A stretch of 6,668 nucleotides of DNA from Acidimicrobiia bacterium (GCA_013694495.1 JACDCH010000571.1:1-6668); one strand, 5' to 3'. Positions 1-6,351 are shown, counted from the stretch's first letter. Program-made: numbers and translations. Notes: generated by a model not told the origin, from the sequence alone.

Positions 1-600
1 GCTGACGAGGTGGCGGCGCTGGAGCAGACGGCCCTCGACCGCTACGGGGCGACGCCGATGGACCCCATGGCCGCGGCCCACGCCCTCGTGCGAGCCATGC
101 CCCCCGACAGCCTCGTTGTCGACGAGGCCATCACCACCGGCGTGTACGTGCGCGGCTTCCACCACCGCGCCGTCGAGGACGGCTACTTCTTCTGCAAGGG
201 CGGTGGGCTGGGGTGGGGCATGCCCGCCGCGTGCGGTGTCGCCCTGGCTCGCGGCGGCGACCCGGTGCTGTGCGTCGTCGGCGACGGCTCGGCCCTGTAC
301 TCGCCCCAGGCGCTGTGGACGGCGGCCCGCGAGGAGTTGAACGTCGTCTTCGCCGTCGTCGACAACGGTCAGTACCGGATCCTCAAGGACTACCTGCGGG
401 GCATGGGCGGGGTGTCCGCCACCAGCGGGCACTTCGTCGGCATGGACCTCGAGCCCCGCGTCGACTTCGTGGGCCTCGCCCGCTCGCTGGGCGTGCCCGC
501 CACCGCCGTCGAGTCGACGCACGACATCGCCGACGTCGTGGCCGGCGCCCTGGCCATACCCGGGCCGCACCTCCTCCACGTCCCGATCACCGCGCCCTGA
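1..600 (+). CDS. TPP-dependent decarboxylase, benzoylformate decarboxylase-like, C-terminal part (5' end outside window)
   Basis: About 199 residues of the C-terminal, TPP-binding domain are visible; the reading frame is open to the left edge, so the true start lies outside. The cofactor motif is present: GDGS at 280-291, and 'VVDNGQY' about 28 residues later supplies the closing Asn (DN rather than the common NN). The stretch 'GGLGWGMPAACGVALA' before it and 'ALWTAAREELNVVFAVV' after the GDGS are strongly like benzoylformate decarboxylase (MdlC) and fit it better than acetolactate synthase. Family members decarboxylate 2-oxo acids, or ligate aldehydes, using TPP and Mg2+ in the cytosol. The substrate cannot be told, because the N-terminal active-site region is missing. 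The stop is followed five bases later by the ABC ATPase start, suggesting co-transcription. Other TPP enzymes of the acetolactate synthase/oxalyl-CoA decarboxylase superfamily are the alternatives. Confidence 0.85.
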   Translation, partial: ADEVAALEQTALDRYGATPMDPMAAAHALVRAMPPDSLVVDEAITTGVYVRGFHHRAVEDGYFFCKGGGLGWGMPAACGVALARGGDPVLCVVGDGSALYSPQALWTAAREELNVVFAVVDNGQYRILKDYLRGMGGVSATSGHFVGMDLEPRVDFVGLARSLGVPATAVESTHDIADVVAGALAIPGPHLLHVPITAP

Positions 601-605
601 CCCCG

Positions 606-1391
606 TTGGCCCCCTCGATCCGCCTACGCGGTGTCGCCCTCGAGCGCGACGGCCGGCGCGTCCTCGACGCCATCGACTGGCAGGTCGAGCCGGACGAGCG
701 CTGGGTCGTGCTGGGCGCCAACGGCAGCGGCAAGACGTCGCTGGCCCGCATTGCCTCGCTCTGGCTCCACCCGTCGGCTGGCGAGGTCGAGGTGCTCGGC
801 GAGCGGCTCGGCCGCGTCGACGTCCGCCGCCACCGCGTGCGGATCGCGCTGGTCAGCGCGGCGATGGCCGACCAGCTCCGTCCCGCCCTCGCCGCGGCAG
901 ACATCGTCATGACCGCCAAGTACGCCGCCCTCGAGCCCTGGTGGCACCGCTACGACGACGCCGACCGGGCGGCAGCGGTCGCCGCCCTCGACCGGGTCGG
1001 CGCAGCCTGGCTCGCGAGCCGCACGTTCGGCACGCTCTCGTCGGGCGAGCGCCAACGGGTACTCCTGGCCCGGGCGCTGCACGGCGACGCCGGCCTGCTG
1101 CTCCTCGACGAACCGATGGCCGGTCTCGACCTGGGAGCTCGTGAGGACCTCGTCGCCCGCCTCGGCGCCCTGGCCCTCGATCCCGCCGCGCCGCCGTTGG
1201 TGCTCGTCACCCACCACGTCGACGAGATCCCCGCCGGCTTCACCCACGGGCTCCTCCTGCGCAACGGCCGCATCACCGCCGCCGGCCCGCTCGACGACGT
1301 GCTCACCGCTGACGCCCTGTCGACGACCTTCGGCCTCGACCTCGTCCTCGAACGCCGCCACGGCCGCTGGTGGTCCGTCGCCCGCCCCTGA
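606..1391 (+). CDS. Stand-alone ABC ATPase, YlmA/ModF-like
   Basis: A 261-residue nucleotide-binding subunit with all main ABC motifs: Walker A 'GANGSGKT' (residues 37-44), signature 'LSSGERQ' (144-150), Walker B 'LLLLDEP' (164-170), D-loop 'AGLD' (172-175) and H-loop His in 'THH' (about 203). The segment where the Q-loop is expected reads 'IALVSAAMADQL', without Gln in the usual place. That, with 'VEVLGERLGRVDVRRHR' before it, resembles YlmA/ModF-type soluble ABC ATPases that often stand alone. It has no membrane segment and no permease is adjacent, so its partner and substrate are unknown. TTG at 606 is chosen because no in-frame ATG or GTG lies nearby; CTG at 597 is the only other option. 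There is no Shine-Dalgarno, so translation probably continues by reinitiation after the upstream stop. It does not resemble ThiQ, although a thiamine importer lies in the same window. Confidence 0.88.
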   Translation: MAPSIRLRGVALERDGRRVLDAIDWQVEPDERWVVLGANGSGKTSLARIASLWLHPSAGEVEVLGERLGRVDVRRHRVRIALVSAAMADQLRPALAAADIVMTAKYAALEPWWHRYDDADRAAAVAALDRVGAAWLASRTFGTLSSGERQRVLLARALHGDAGLLLLDEPMAGLDLGAREDLVARLGALALDPAAPPLVLVTHHVDEIPAGFTHGLLLRNGRITAAGPLDDVLTADALSTTFGLDLVLERRHGRWWSVARP

Positions 1392-1403
1392 CCCGCCGGG
1401 GCC

Positions 1404-1440
1404 GATGCAACCTGCGGCGATGGGCGCCGGTCGTTGCATC
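1404..1440. terminator. Two-tier hairpin in convergent gap, probable terminator (or operator)
   Basis: GATGCAAC (1404-1411) pairs perfectly with GTTGCATC (1433-1440). Inside it, CGGCG (1415-1419) pairs with CGCCG (1425-1429) around a 5-base loop, with 3-base internal loops between the two stems. It lies 12 bases after the ABC ATPase stop, in the 129-base gap between two convergent genes, which is where a bidirectional terminator belongs. There is no T-run on either side, as is common in high-GC actinobacteria. The outer arm also reads as a dyad site, and 'TGCATC' recurs at 1453-1458, so a protein-binding site is possible. I see nothing else in this gap except a short A/T-richer patch at about 1506-1523. 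Confidence 0.5.
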
Positions 1441-1520
1441 ACCCCCGCCGCCTGCATCGGGCGCCACCACCGCCCGCCGCCCGCCGGCTGCCTTGACCTC
1501 TACCTCGAAACCTGGCGTTT

Positions 1521-1949
1521 TCAGCGGTCGTCGAGAAGGGCCAGGAGGCGGGGGCGGCTGTGCTCGATGGCGTCGCCCAGCAGGCGCTCCAGCACGGGGC
1601 CCCACAGCCCGCCGCCGTAGTGGAGGCGCATCGTGAGCCGGCTGGCGCCGTCGCCGTTCGGCCCGACCTCGGCCCGCAGCACCCAGGGCGAGTGCTGGCG
1701 GCCGTCGCCCTCGGCCCGTTCGAACACCACCAGCCGGTCGGGCTCGCGCTCGGTGCGCGCCATCCGCAGCCGCTTCGACCGGGCGAACGGGCCGAGGCGG
1801 CCGCGCAGGTCGACCAGCCACGCGCCGTCGGCGACGGGGTCGGCCCGGGGCACGATGTCGAGCCAGCGGGGGTAGGTGCCGAGGTCGTCGACGACCGCGA
1901 AGACCGCCGCCGCGGGATGCGGGGCCTCGAGGTGGGCGACGACGTCCAT
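1521..1949 (-). CDS. SRPBCC (START/polyketide cyclase-like) family protein
   Basis: A complete 142-residue soluble protein. The opening 'VVAHLEAPHPAAAVFAVVDDLGTYPRWLDIV' region is the usual SRPBCC start: a beta strand, then the helix-grip segment with 'VFAVVDDLGTYPRW' (residues 16-29). Alternating strand-like stretches follow ('RSKRLRMARTE', 'DRLVVFERA', 'SRLTMRLHY'), and a long C-terminal helix ('LERLLGDAIEHSRPRLLALL', about 120-139) closes the hydrophobic cavity in this fold. Family members bind lipids, polyketides or other hydrophobic ligands; no catalytic signature is visible, so the ligand is unknown. The ATG is preceded by a G-run (GGGGG at 1956-1952), closer than ideal. It is oriented like the peptidase upstream, but a 224-base gap with hairpin repeats separates them, so it probably has its own promoter. 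It converges on the ABC ATPase. Confidence 0.85.
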   Translation of the reverse strand: MDVVAHLEAPHPAAAVFAVVDDLGTYPRWLDIVPRADPVADGAWLVDLRGRLGPFARSKRLRMARTEREPDRLVVFERAEGDGRQHSPWVLRAEVGPNGDGASRLTMRLHYGGGLWGPVLERLLGDAIEHSRPRLLALLDDR

Positions 1950-1970
1950 CGCCCCCGTTCTAGTGCTGCG

Positions 1971-2042
1971 CTCAGGACCTGCGGACAGTTGGCGGCGGGC
2001 GGCTCGTCGCGCAGGTCCTTTGCTGCGCCTCCATTCGATTCC
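1971..2042. repeat. Hairpin-bearing repeat, copy 1
   Basis: This 72-base unit is repeated at 2057-2126; 65 of 72 aligned columns are identical (five substitutions, two single-base gaps). It contains a perfect 10-bp inverted repeat: AGGACCTGCG (1974-1983) and CGCAGGTCCT (2010-2019), enclosing a 26-base GC-rich loop. After the stem comes a conserved tail, 'GCTGCGCCTCC' then 'ATTCGATTCC'. Copies are in the same orientation and separated by 14 bases. It ends 21 bases before the SRPBCC start codon on the opposite strand and is not part of any convincing reading frame. Confidence 0.85.
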
Positions 2043-2056
2043 TTATCCTCGAAGAA

Positions 2057-2126
2057 CTCAGGACCTGCGGACCGTCGGCGGCGGTGGCTCGTGGCGCAGG
2101 TCCTTGCTGCGTCTCCATTCGATTCC
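2057..2126. repeat. Hairpin-bearing repeat, copy 2
   Basis: This is the second copy of the unit at 1971-2042, 70 bases long. Both stem arms are unchanged (AGGACCTGCG at 2060-2069, CGCAGGTCCT at 2095-2104) around a 25-base loop; four of the five substitutions and one of the two gaps lie in the loop. The tail 'CTCCATTCGATTCC' is kept exactly. The spacer between copies (2043-2056) is unlike the sequence either side. Only two copies are in the window, so whether the unit is scattered in the genome cannot be seen here. Confidence 0.85.
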
Positions 2127-2127
2127 G

Positions 2128-2160
2128 GGACCCGGCGAGGGGGCTTCGCCGGGGCGGTCC
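2128..2160 (-). terminator. Strong GC hairpin after the M23 peptidase gene
   Basis: CCCGGCGA (2131-2138) pairs perfectly with TCGCCGGG (2146-2153) over a 7-base loop. The outer bases GGACC (2128-2132) and GGTCC (2156-2160) can lengthen the stem in an alternative pairing. It begins 14 bases past the peptidase stop on the - strand, the position of an intrinsic terminator. No T-run follows it in either direction, so the terminator call is inferred from place and stability. A perfect 10-bp palindrome GGTCCGGACC (2156-2165) overlaps its edge. Confidence 0.5.
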
Positions 2161-2173
2161 GGACCCCTTCATC

Positions 2174-3586
2174 TCAGAGCCGGACGGGCTCGGGCTGCTG
2201 CTGCTGCTCGCCGGCGACGAGGATCGGATAGGGGTTGACCGCGTCGCCGCCGAACGGGTGCACCTCGAAGTGCAGGTGGGGCGAGCCCCCTCGGGCGTTG
2301 CCGGTGTCGCCGACGTACCCGACCACCGTGGCCGCCTCGACGACGAGGCCCTCGCGGATGCCGGCGGCGTAGCCGGTGAGGTGGGCGTAGTAGTAGGACG
2401 TGCCGCTCTCGCCCTTGAGCCAGAGCGTGATGCCGCCCAGGACCCCGTTGCCCATCCGCGTGATGACCCCGCGCTCGGTGGCCAGCAGCTCGGTGCCGGC
2501 CGGAGCGAAGATGTCCGTGCCCTCGTGCCAGTGCTGGTACGCGGTGCCGGTCATGCGCGGGAAGCCGAACGAGTCGATGTAGTTGGCGTCGCCGGCCACC
2601 GGGAAAGTGAAGCCGTGGATCACGATGCTGCCGCCGGCCAGCGCGATCGAGAGCTCGCGGCTCACGACCTCGAGCATGGTCTGGGCGTCGAGCACCTCTT
2701 GGCCGGCGGTGACGAGCCGGCCGCTCACGTCGGCCAGCTCAGCGGCGGCCGCGGCCTGGCTCTCGTCGACGGCCGCCCGGGCCGCTTGGTAGGCGTCGAG
2801 GGCGCGGAGGTCGGCCTCGAGGACGACCTCCATGATCTCCTGGCGCGACGAGTACTCGCCGGCGTCGGTGGAGCTGAAGAGAGCGGTGGCCGCGCCGAGC
2901 CCACCCCGGATGTAGGCGTCGGCGGCCCGGTCCTCGAGCTCGACCTGGGCCGTCTCGAGCCGTTCGATGGCCGACCGCTCGGCCGCCGCGAGCTCGTTGA
3001 TCTGGGCCCGCAGTCCGGCCTGGCGCAGGGTGAGGAGATCGCGGGTGGCGAGCGCGGCGTCGAGGGCGGCCTGCGCCTCACGGGCGTTGGTGCGGGCCTC
3101 GCGGGCGGTGACCCGCACGACGCGGCCGCGGTTCGTCGCGAAGGCGCCCTGGCCGCTGTAGTTGGGGTTCGGCCCGGTCGCGCCCAGCGGGTCGGTCGCG
3201 CGGGGCGGCACGGTGAACTCCACCTCCGGCACGAGCTCGGAGGGCGCGTCGGCGTTGGCGGCGGGATCCTCCGGCGGGGCGACGACGGTGCTCGACGTAG
3301 TCGTCTCGCTGGGCAGCGTCGAGGACGTCGTGGGCTCGCCCGACACGGTCGCCGGCGGCTCGGTGGCCGGCGATGCAGCGGTGGTGGGCGGCGCCGCGGT
3401 CGTGGGCGGGGCCGTGGTGGGCTCAGCCGCGGTGGTGGGCACGGCCGCCGTCGTCTCGGGAGCGGGCTCCTGGGCGCGCGCCGGCGCGGCCATGGCGAGC
3501 GCGACCGCCACCACCAACGCTCCATTCGGGCCCGAGACATGATCCCTACCTTGTCGGTCGGCGAGGCGGACGAGTGTAGTCCTCAC
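2174..3586 (-). CDS. Secreted M23 (lysostaphin-type) peptidase with stalk and coiled coil
   Basis: A 470-residue exported protein. Residues 1-38 form a signal peptide with hydrophobic core 'ALVVAVALAMAAPARA' and likely cleavage after 'ARA'. Residues 39-115 are a low-complexity Thr/Pro/Ala/Ser stalk. About 155-315 is heptad-like coiled coil, as in EnvC/NlpD-type proteins. Residues 325-455 are the M23 domain, with Zn-ligand motifs intact: H354-x3-D358 ('HEGTD'), 'YYAHL' (398-403) and 'HLH' (437-439). It ends in a Gln-rich tail. Active family members cut peptidoglycan cross-bridges or stem peptides outside the membrane; the coiled coil suggests a role in cell separation or regulated wall hydrolysis. 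The GTG start gives a complete signal peptide but a long n-region and only a weak GGGTG Shine-Dalgarno. GTG at 3514, with GGAG five bases before it, is in frame but would leave a very short signal. It lies 19 bases after thiP and may be co-transcribed. Confidence 0.9.
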   Translation of the reverse strand: MRTTLVRLADRQGRDHVSGPNGALVVAVALAMAAPARAQEPAPETTAAVPTTAAEPTTAPPTTAAPPTTAASPATEPPATVSGEPTTSSTLPSETTTSSTVVAPPEDPAANADAPSELVPEVEFTVPPRATDPLGATGPNPNYSGQGAFATNRGRVVRVTAREARTNAREAQAALDAALATRDLLTLRQAGLRAQINELAAAERSAIERLETAQVELEDRAADAYIRGGLGAATALFSSTDAGEYSSRQEIMEVVLEADLRALDAYQAARAAVDESQAAAAAELADVSGRLVTAGQEVLDAQTMLEVVSRELSIALAGGSIVIHGFTFPVAGDANYIDSFGFPRMTGTAYQHWHEGTDIFAPAGTELLATERGVITRMGNGVLGGITLWLKGESGTSYYYAHLTGYAAGIREGLVVEAATVVGYVGDTGNARGGSPHLHFEVHPFGGDAVNPYPILVAGEQQQQPEPVRL

Positions 3587-3600
3587 CCGAGATCACCCGA
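3583..3600. promoter_or_regulatory. Tandem TCACCCGA repeat over the peptidase start
   Basis: TCACCCGA occurs at 3583-3590 and again at 3593-3600, a perfect 8-base direct repeat with a 10-base period (one helical turn). It fills most of the 19-base gap between thiP and the peptidase and covers the peptidase GTG. The spacing suits a regulator binding one DNA face, or it may only reflect ribosome-site sequence (GGGTG on the - strand). No clear -35/-10 pair was found with it. Confidence 0.3.
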
Positions 3601-3605
3601 AAGGG

Positions 3606-5243
3606 TCAGAAAGTTGTCGCGGCGCCCACGCGGCCGCGGTCGACGGCCAGGATGGCCGCGGCGGTGAGGACCAGCAGCACCACGCTCATCGCCGCCGCCT
3701 GGCCGAACGAAGCCGCGCCGGGCTGGCCCAGGAGCCGCTCGATAGCGACCGTGACGGTCGGCCGCTCGGCGCGGGCCAGGATGCTCGTCGCCCCGAACTC
3801 CCCCAGCGAGACGGCGAAGGCGAAGCCGGCGGCGGCGAGCACCGACCGCCGGGCGAGGGTGAGGTCGATGTCGCGGAACACCCGCCACGGAGGGGACCCC
3901 AGCACCGCGGCCGCCTGGCGCAGCCGCGGGTCGACTCCCCGCAGCGCCGGCACCACCGCCCGGACCACGAACGGCACGCCGACGAGCGCGTGGGCCAGCG
4001 GGACCAGCACAGCCGAGTCGCGCAGGTCGAGCGGCGGAGCGTCGAGCGCCACGAGGAACCCGAGGCCGATGGTGACGGCCGACGCGCCCAGCGGGAGCGC
4101 CAGCAGCGTGTCGGCGGTGCGCCCGAGACGGTCCTGGCGGGCGGCCACGGCGATGGCGGCGACGCCGCCGACCACGACCGCAATGGCCGCCGCTGCCGTC
4201 GCGTAGAGGATGGAGGTGCCGATCGCGTCCCAGGGGCTGACGAACAGCGTCGAGGCCCGCCCGCCGGGTTCGCCGAGGGCGCGGTACCAGGCCAGCCCGT
4301 AGCCGTCGCCGACCCGGAACGACCGCTCGGCGAGCACGGCGATCGGGGTGCCGAGGAAGAGCGCGGTCGAGACGAGCACGCCCGCGACCGCGGCCCGCTC
4401 GCCCCGTGACCGGGGTCGGTGGAGGGCGAGGCGCTCGGGCACCTGGCCGTGGGCGATCGCCCGCCGGTCGCGCAGCCGGGCCTCGACGGTGAGCAGCGTC
4501 GCCACGACCGCCAGCTGGAGCAGGGCCAGCGCGGCGGCCGCCGAGCGGTCCGTGCTGGTGGTGGTGACCCGGGCGATGGCCGTCTCCAGGGTCGCCTGGT
4601 CCTGGTCGCCGAGCAGCACGATCACGCCGTAGCTGGTGAAGCAGAAGAGGAACGTGAGCACCGCCGCCGAGGCGATGGCCGCCCGGAGGCGGGGCAGCGT
4701 GATCGTGGCCAGCACCCGCATCCGTCCGGCCCCGAGAGCACGGGCCGCCTCCTCGGCCCGCGGGTCGAGCTGGCCCCACTGGCTGCCGACCACCCGGGCG
4801 ACGACCGCGTAGTTGAAGAAGGCGTGGGCGACGACGATCACCGTCAGCGTGTCGTCGAGGCGGGCGACACCGACGAGGGCGCCCCGCGGGCCGACGAGGG
4901 CGAGCATGGCCGCCGACACGACCACCGTCGGCAGCACGAAGGGCACCGTCACCGCAACCCGGTACGCGGCCTTGCCCCGGAAGTCGATGCGGCCGAGCAC
5001 CCACGCGGCCGGCAGGGCCACGACCAGGGTGACGACAGTGGACGCCAGCGCCTGCACCAGCGTGAAGCGCAGCACCGATCGGGTGGCCGGCTCGACCAAG
5101 GTGTCGAGCGCGCCCCGCACGTCCCAGCCCCCTGCCCGGCTCCGCAGCCCGGTGGCGACGATGGCCACGACGGGCCAGGCGAACAGGCACCCCAGGAACG
5201 CGGCGGGCACGGCCAGCAGCGCCAGCCGCACGCGGACGCTCAC
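3606..5243 (-). CDS. thiP: Thiamine/thiamine-phosphate ABC transporter permease, two-domain
   Basis: A 545-residue inner-membrane protein with two fused binding-protein-dependent permease domains, the normal ThiP/SfuB arrangement and length. Hydrophobic segments begin at residues 8-33 and continue throughout. Each half carries an EAA loop that docks an ATPase: 'EEAARALGAGRMRVLATITLP' region (164-184) and 'RQAAAVLGSPPWRVFRDIDL' (442-461). The second EAA loop is followed by 'SLGEFGATSILA' (479-490), typical of the iron/thiamine permease group. Identity as ThiP rather than an iron permease rests mainly on the adjacent ThiB-like gene and the pyrophosphokinase. The GTG start lies 34 bases after thiB behind a run of Gs on the coding strand that can serve as Shine-Dalgarno. 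No thiQ follows; the M23 peptidase comes next. Confidence 0.9.
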   Translation of the reverse strand: MSVRVRLALLAVPAAFLGCLFAWPVVAIVATGLRSRAGGWDVRGALDTLVEPATRSVLRFTLVQALASTVVTLVVALPAAWVLGRIDFRGKAAYRVAVTVPFVLPTVVVSAAMLALVGPRGALVGVARLDDTLTVIVVAHAFFNYAVVARVVGSQWGQLDPRAEEAARALGAGRMRVLATITLPRLRAAIASAAVLTFLFCFTSYGVIVLLGDQDQATLETAIARVTTTSTDRSAAAALALLQLAVVATLLTVEARLRDRRAIAHGQVPERLALHRPRSRGERAAVAGVLVSTALFLGTPIAVLAERSFRVGDGYGLAWYRALGEPGGRASTLFVSPWDAIGTSILYATAAAAIAVVVGGVAAIAVAARQDRLGRTADTLLALPLGASAVTIGLGFLVALDAPPLDLRDSAVLVPLAHALVGVPFVVRAVVPALRGVDPRLRQAAAVLGSPPWRVFRDIDLTLARRSVLAAAGFAFAVSLGEFGATSILARAERPTVTVAIERLLGQPGAASFGQAAAMSVVLLVLTAAAILAVDRGRVGAATTF

Positions 5244-5277
5244 CGCCCCGCCCCCACCCCCACGGCGCGGCGTGCGG

Positions 5278-6351
5278 TCATCGCAGGACGAGCTCGGTCC
5301 AGCGCTCGATCAGGTCGGCCCGCCGGGCGCCCAGCTCGAACGGGTCGACCTCGATGGCATCGGCCGGCTGCGCTGCGAAGCGGAACACGTCGGGTAGCGG
5401 GGTGCCGTCGCGCACCGGGAACACGAACATGTTGAGCGGCACGTCGGCCTGGAACGTCTCCGACAGCAGGAAGTCGACCAGCAGGTGGGCGGCGGCAGGG
5501 TGCGCCGCGCCGGCCAACACGCCGGCGTACTCGACCTGGCGGATGCAGGTGGCCTCGATGACGCCGGTGGGGGGCTCGTCGACGGGTGGATCGGCGAACA
5601 GCACCTCAACCGGCGGGCTCGACGCGTACGACACCACGAGCGGGCGGTCGCCCTCGCTCGTCGCGCCACCGGAGAACTGGCCGTAGTACGCGTCGGTCCA
5701 GTCGGCGGCGACGGCGACGCCGTTGGCCCGGAGTGCGGTCCAGTACGCCTCCCAGCCGTCGTCGCCCAGCTCCTCGACGGTGGCGGCCAGGAAGGCGAGG
5801 CCCGGCGACGAGGTGGCCGGGTCCTCCACCACGAGCAGGTCCCGGTAGGCGGGGTCGGCCAGCGCGGCCAGCGACGTCGGCAGCGGCGGCGCGCCCGGCG
5901 CCTCGAAGTAGGCCCGCTCGTAGTTGATGCAGACGTCGCCGCGGTCGATGGGCGTCACCCGGTGCTCGGGATCGATCTCGAGCTCGTCGGGGACGAGGTC
6001 GAGCGCCGGCGACAGGTACGGCTCGAAGAGGTCCTCGTCGAGGCCGAGCGTGAGGAACGTCGTGTCGATGCCGTAGAGCACATCGCCCTGCGGGTCGCCC
6101 CGGGTGAGGACGGCCTGGTTCACGAGCGACCCGGCGTCGTCGCCCCGCAGCACCTCGACCCGCACGCCGGTCTCCTCGGTGAACGCCTCGAACACGCCAT
6201 CGCTGACGACGAAGGAGTCGTGGGTCAGCAGGCGGACGACGTCGTCGGTCGCGGTGGCACCGTTGCCGTTGCCGTTGCCGTCGTCGCTGTCGCCACACGC
6301 TGCCGCGCCGGCGAGCAGGGCGACGCACACGGCGTACCGGGACGCCCTCAT
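5278..6351 (-). CDS. thiB: Thiamine ABC transporter substrate-binding lipoprotein
   Basis: A 357-residue binding protein that captures thiamine or its phosphates outside the membrane and hands it to ThiP. The N-terminus is a lipoprotein signal: basic start, hydrophobic stretch, then 'GAAAC' with Cys19 as lipidation site (Ala rather than Leu at -3). An Asp/Gly/Asn linker (20-37) follows. ThiB family blocks are easy to follow: 'LLTHDSF' (41-47), 'DVLYGIDTTFL' (90-100), 'TPIDRGDVCINYERAYF' (133-149), 'EDPATSSPGLAFL' (176-188), 'DWTDAYYGQFSGG' (218-229), 'LVVSYASSPPVEVLF' (238-252) and 'VEYAGVLAGA' (273-282). These parallel E. coli ThiB in order, including the Trp and Tyr expected at the ligand pocket. 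The ATG overlaps the pyrophosphokinase stop (ATGA), and GGAGGG lies 6 bases upstream. It is the clearest evidence that this unit handles thiamine. Confidence 0.92.
   Translation of the reverse strand: MRASRYAVCVALLAGAAACGDSDDGNGNGNGATATDDVVRLLTHDSFVVSDGVFEAFTEETGVRVEVLRGDDAGSLVNQAVLTRGDPQGDVLYGIDTTFLTLGLDEDLFEPYLSPALDLVPDELEIDPEHRVTPIDRGDVCINYERAYFEAPGAPPLPTSLAALADPAYRDLLVVEDPATSSPGLAFLAATVEELGDDGWEAYWTALRANGVAVAADWTDAYYGQFSGGATSEGDRPLVVSYASSPPVEVLFADPPVDEPPTGVIEATCIRQVEYAGVLAGAAHPAAAHLLVDFLLSETFQADVPLNMFVFPVRDGTPLPDVFRFAAQPADAIEVDPFELGARRADLIERWTELVLR
6260..6280. repeat. Short hexanucleotide tandem repeat inside thiB
   Basis: CCGTTG is repeated three and a half times (6260-6280). On the coding strand it encodes the Gly-Asn repeat in the flexible linker after the lipidated Cys of ThiB. 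A gain or loss of one unit would change the linker by two residues without breaking the frame. Confidence 0.7.

Noticed and set aside
606..1391. The ABC ATPase as the missing ThiQ
   Set aside because: It is on the opposite strand, coupled to a decarboxylase gene, and its sequence around the Q-loop and after Walker A resembles YlmA/ModF-type ATPases rather than ThiQ/PotA-type importer subunits.
1971..2126. The two repeats as a CRISPR array
   Set aside because: Units are 70-72 bases with a 14-base spacer, only two copies and no cas genes; CRISPR repeats are shorter with longer, regular spacers.
1972..2172. Small - strand open frame across the hairpin repeats
   Set aside because: Its repeated residues come only from the DNA repeat; indels between copies shift the frame, and there is no ribosome site or domain.
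2199..2213. CTG/CAG triplet run as a separate repeat element
   Set aside because: It is just the codons for the short Gln run in the peptidase tail, too short to be an element of its own.
2084..3667. Long open frame on the + strand opposite the M23 peptidase
   Set aside because: It is an antisense shadow produced by the GC-rich codon pattern; the - strand frame has a signal peptide and intact M23 zinc motifs, while the + frame is Gly/Arg/Val-rich with no recognisable domain.
3583..5190. Second long - strand frame overlapping thiP, and + strand frames at 4419-5435 and 5485-6600
   Set aside because: They are Arg/Pro/Gly-rich shadow frames of thiP and thiB without domains; the thiP and thiB frames show clear family motifs.
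5244..5277. TPP riboswitch within the thiamine gene cluster
   Set aside because: The 34-base thiB-thiP gap and the 19-base thiP-peptidase gap are too short, and no THI-element core was seen elsewhere; a riboswitch could lie before the kinase, outside the window.
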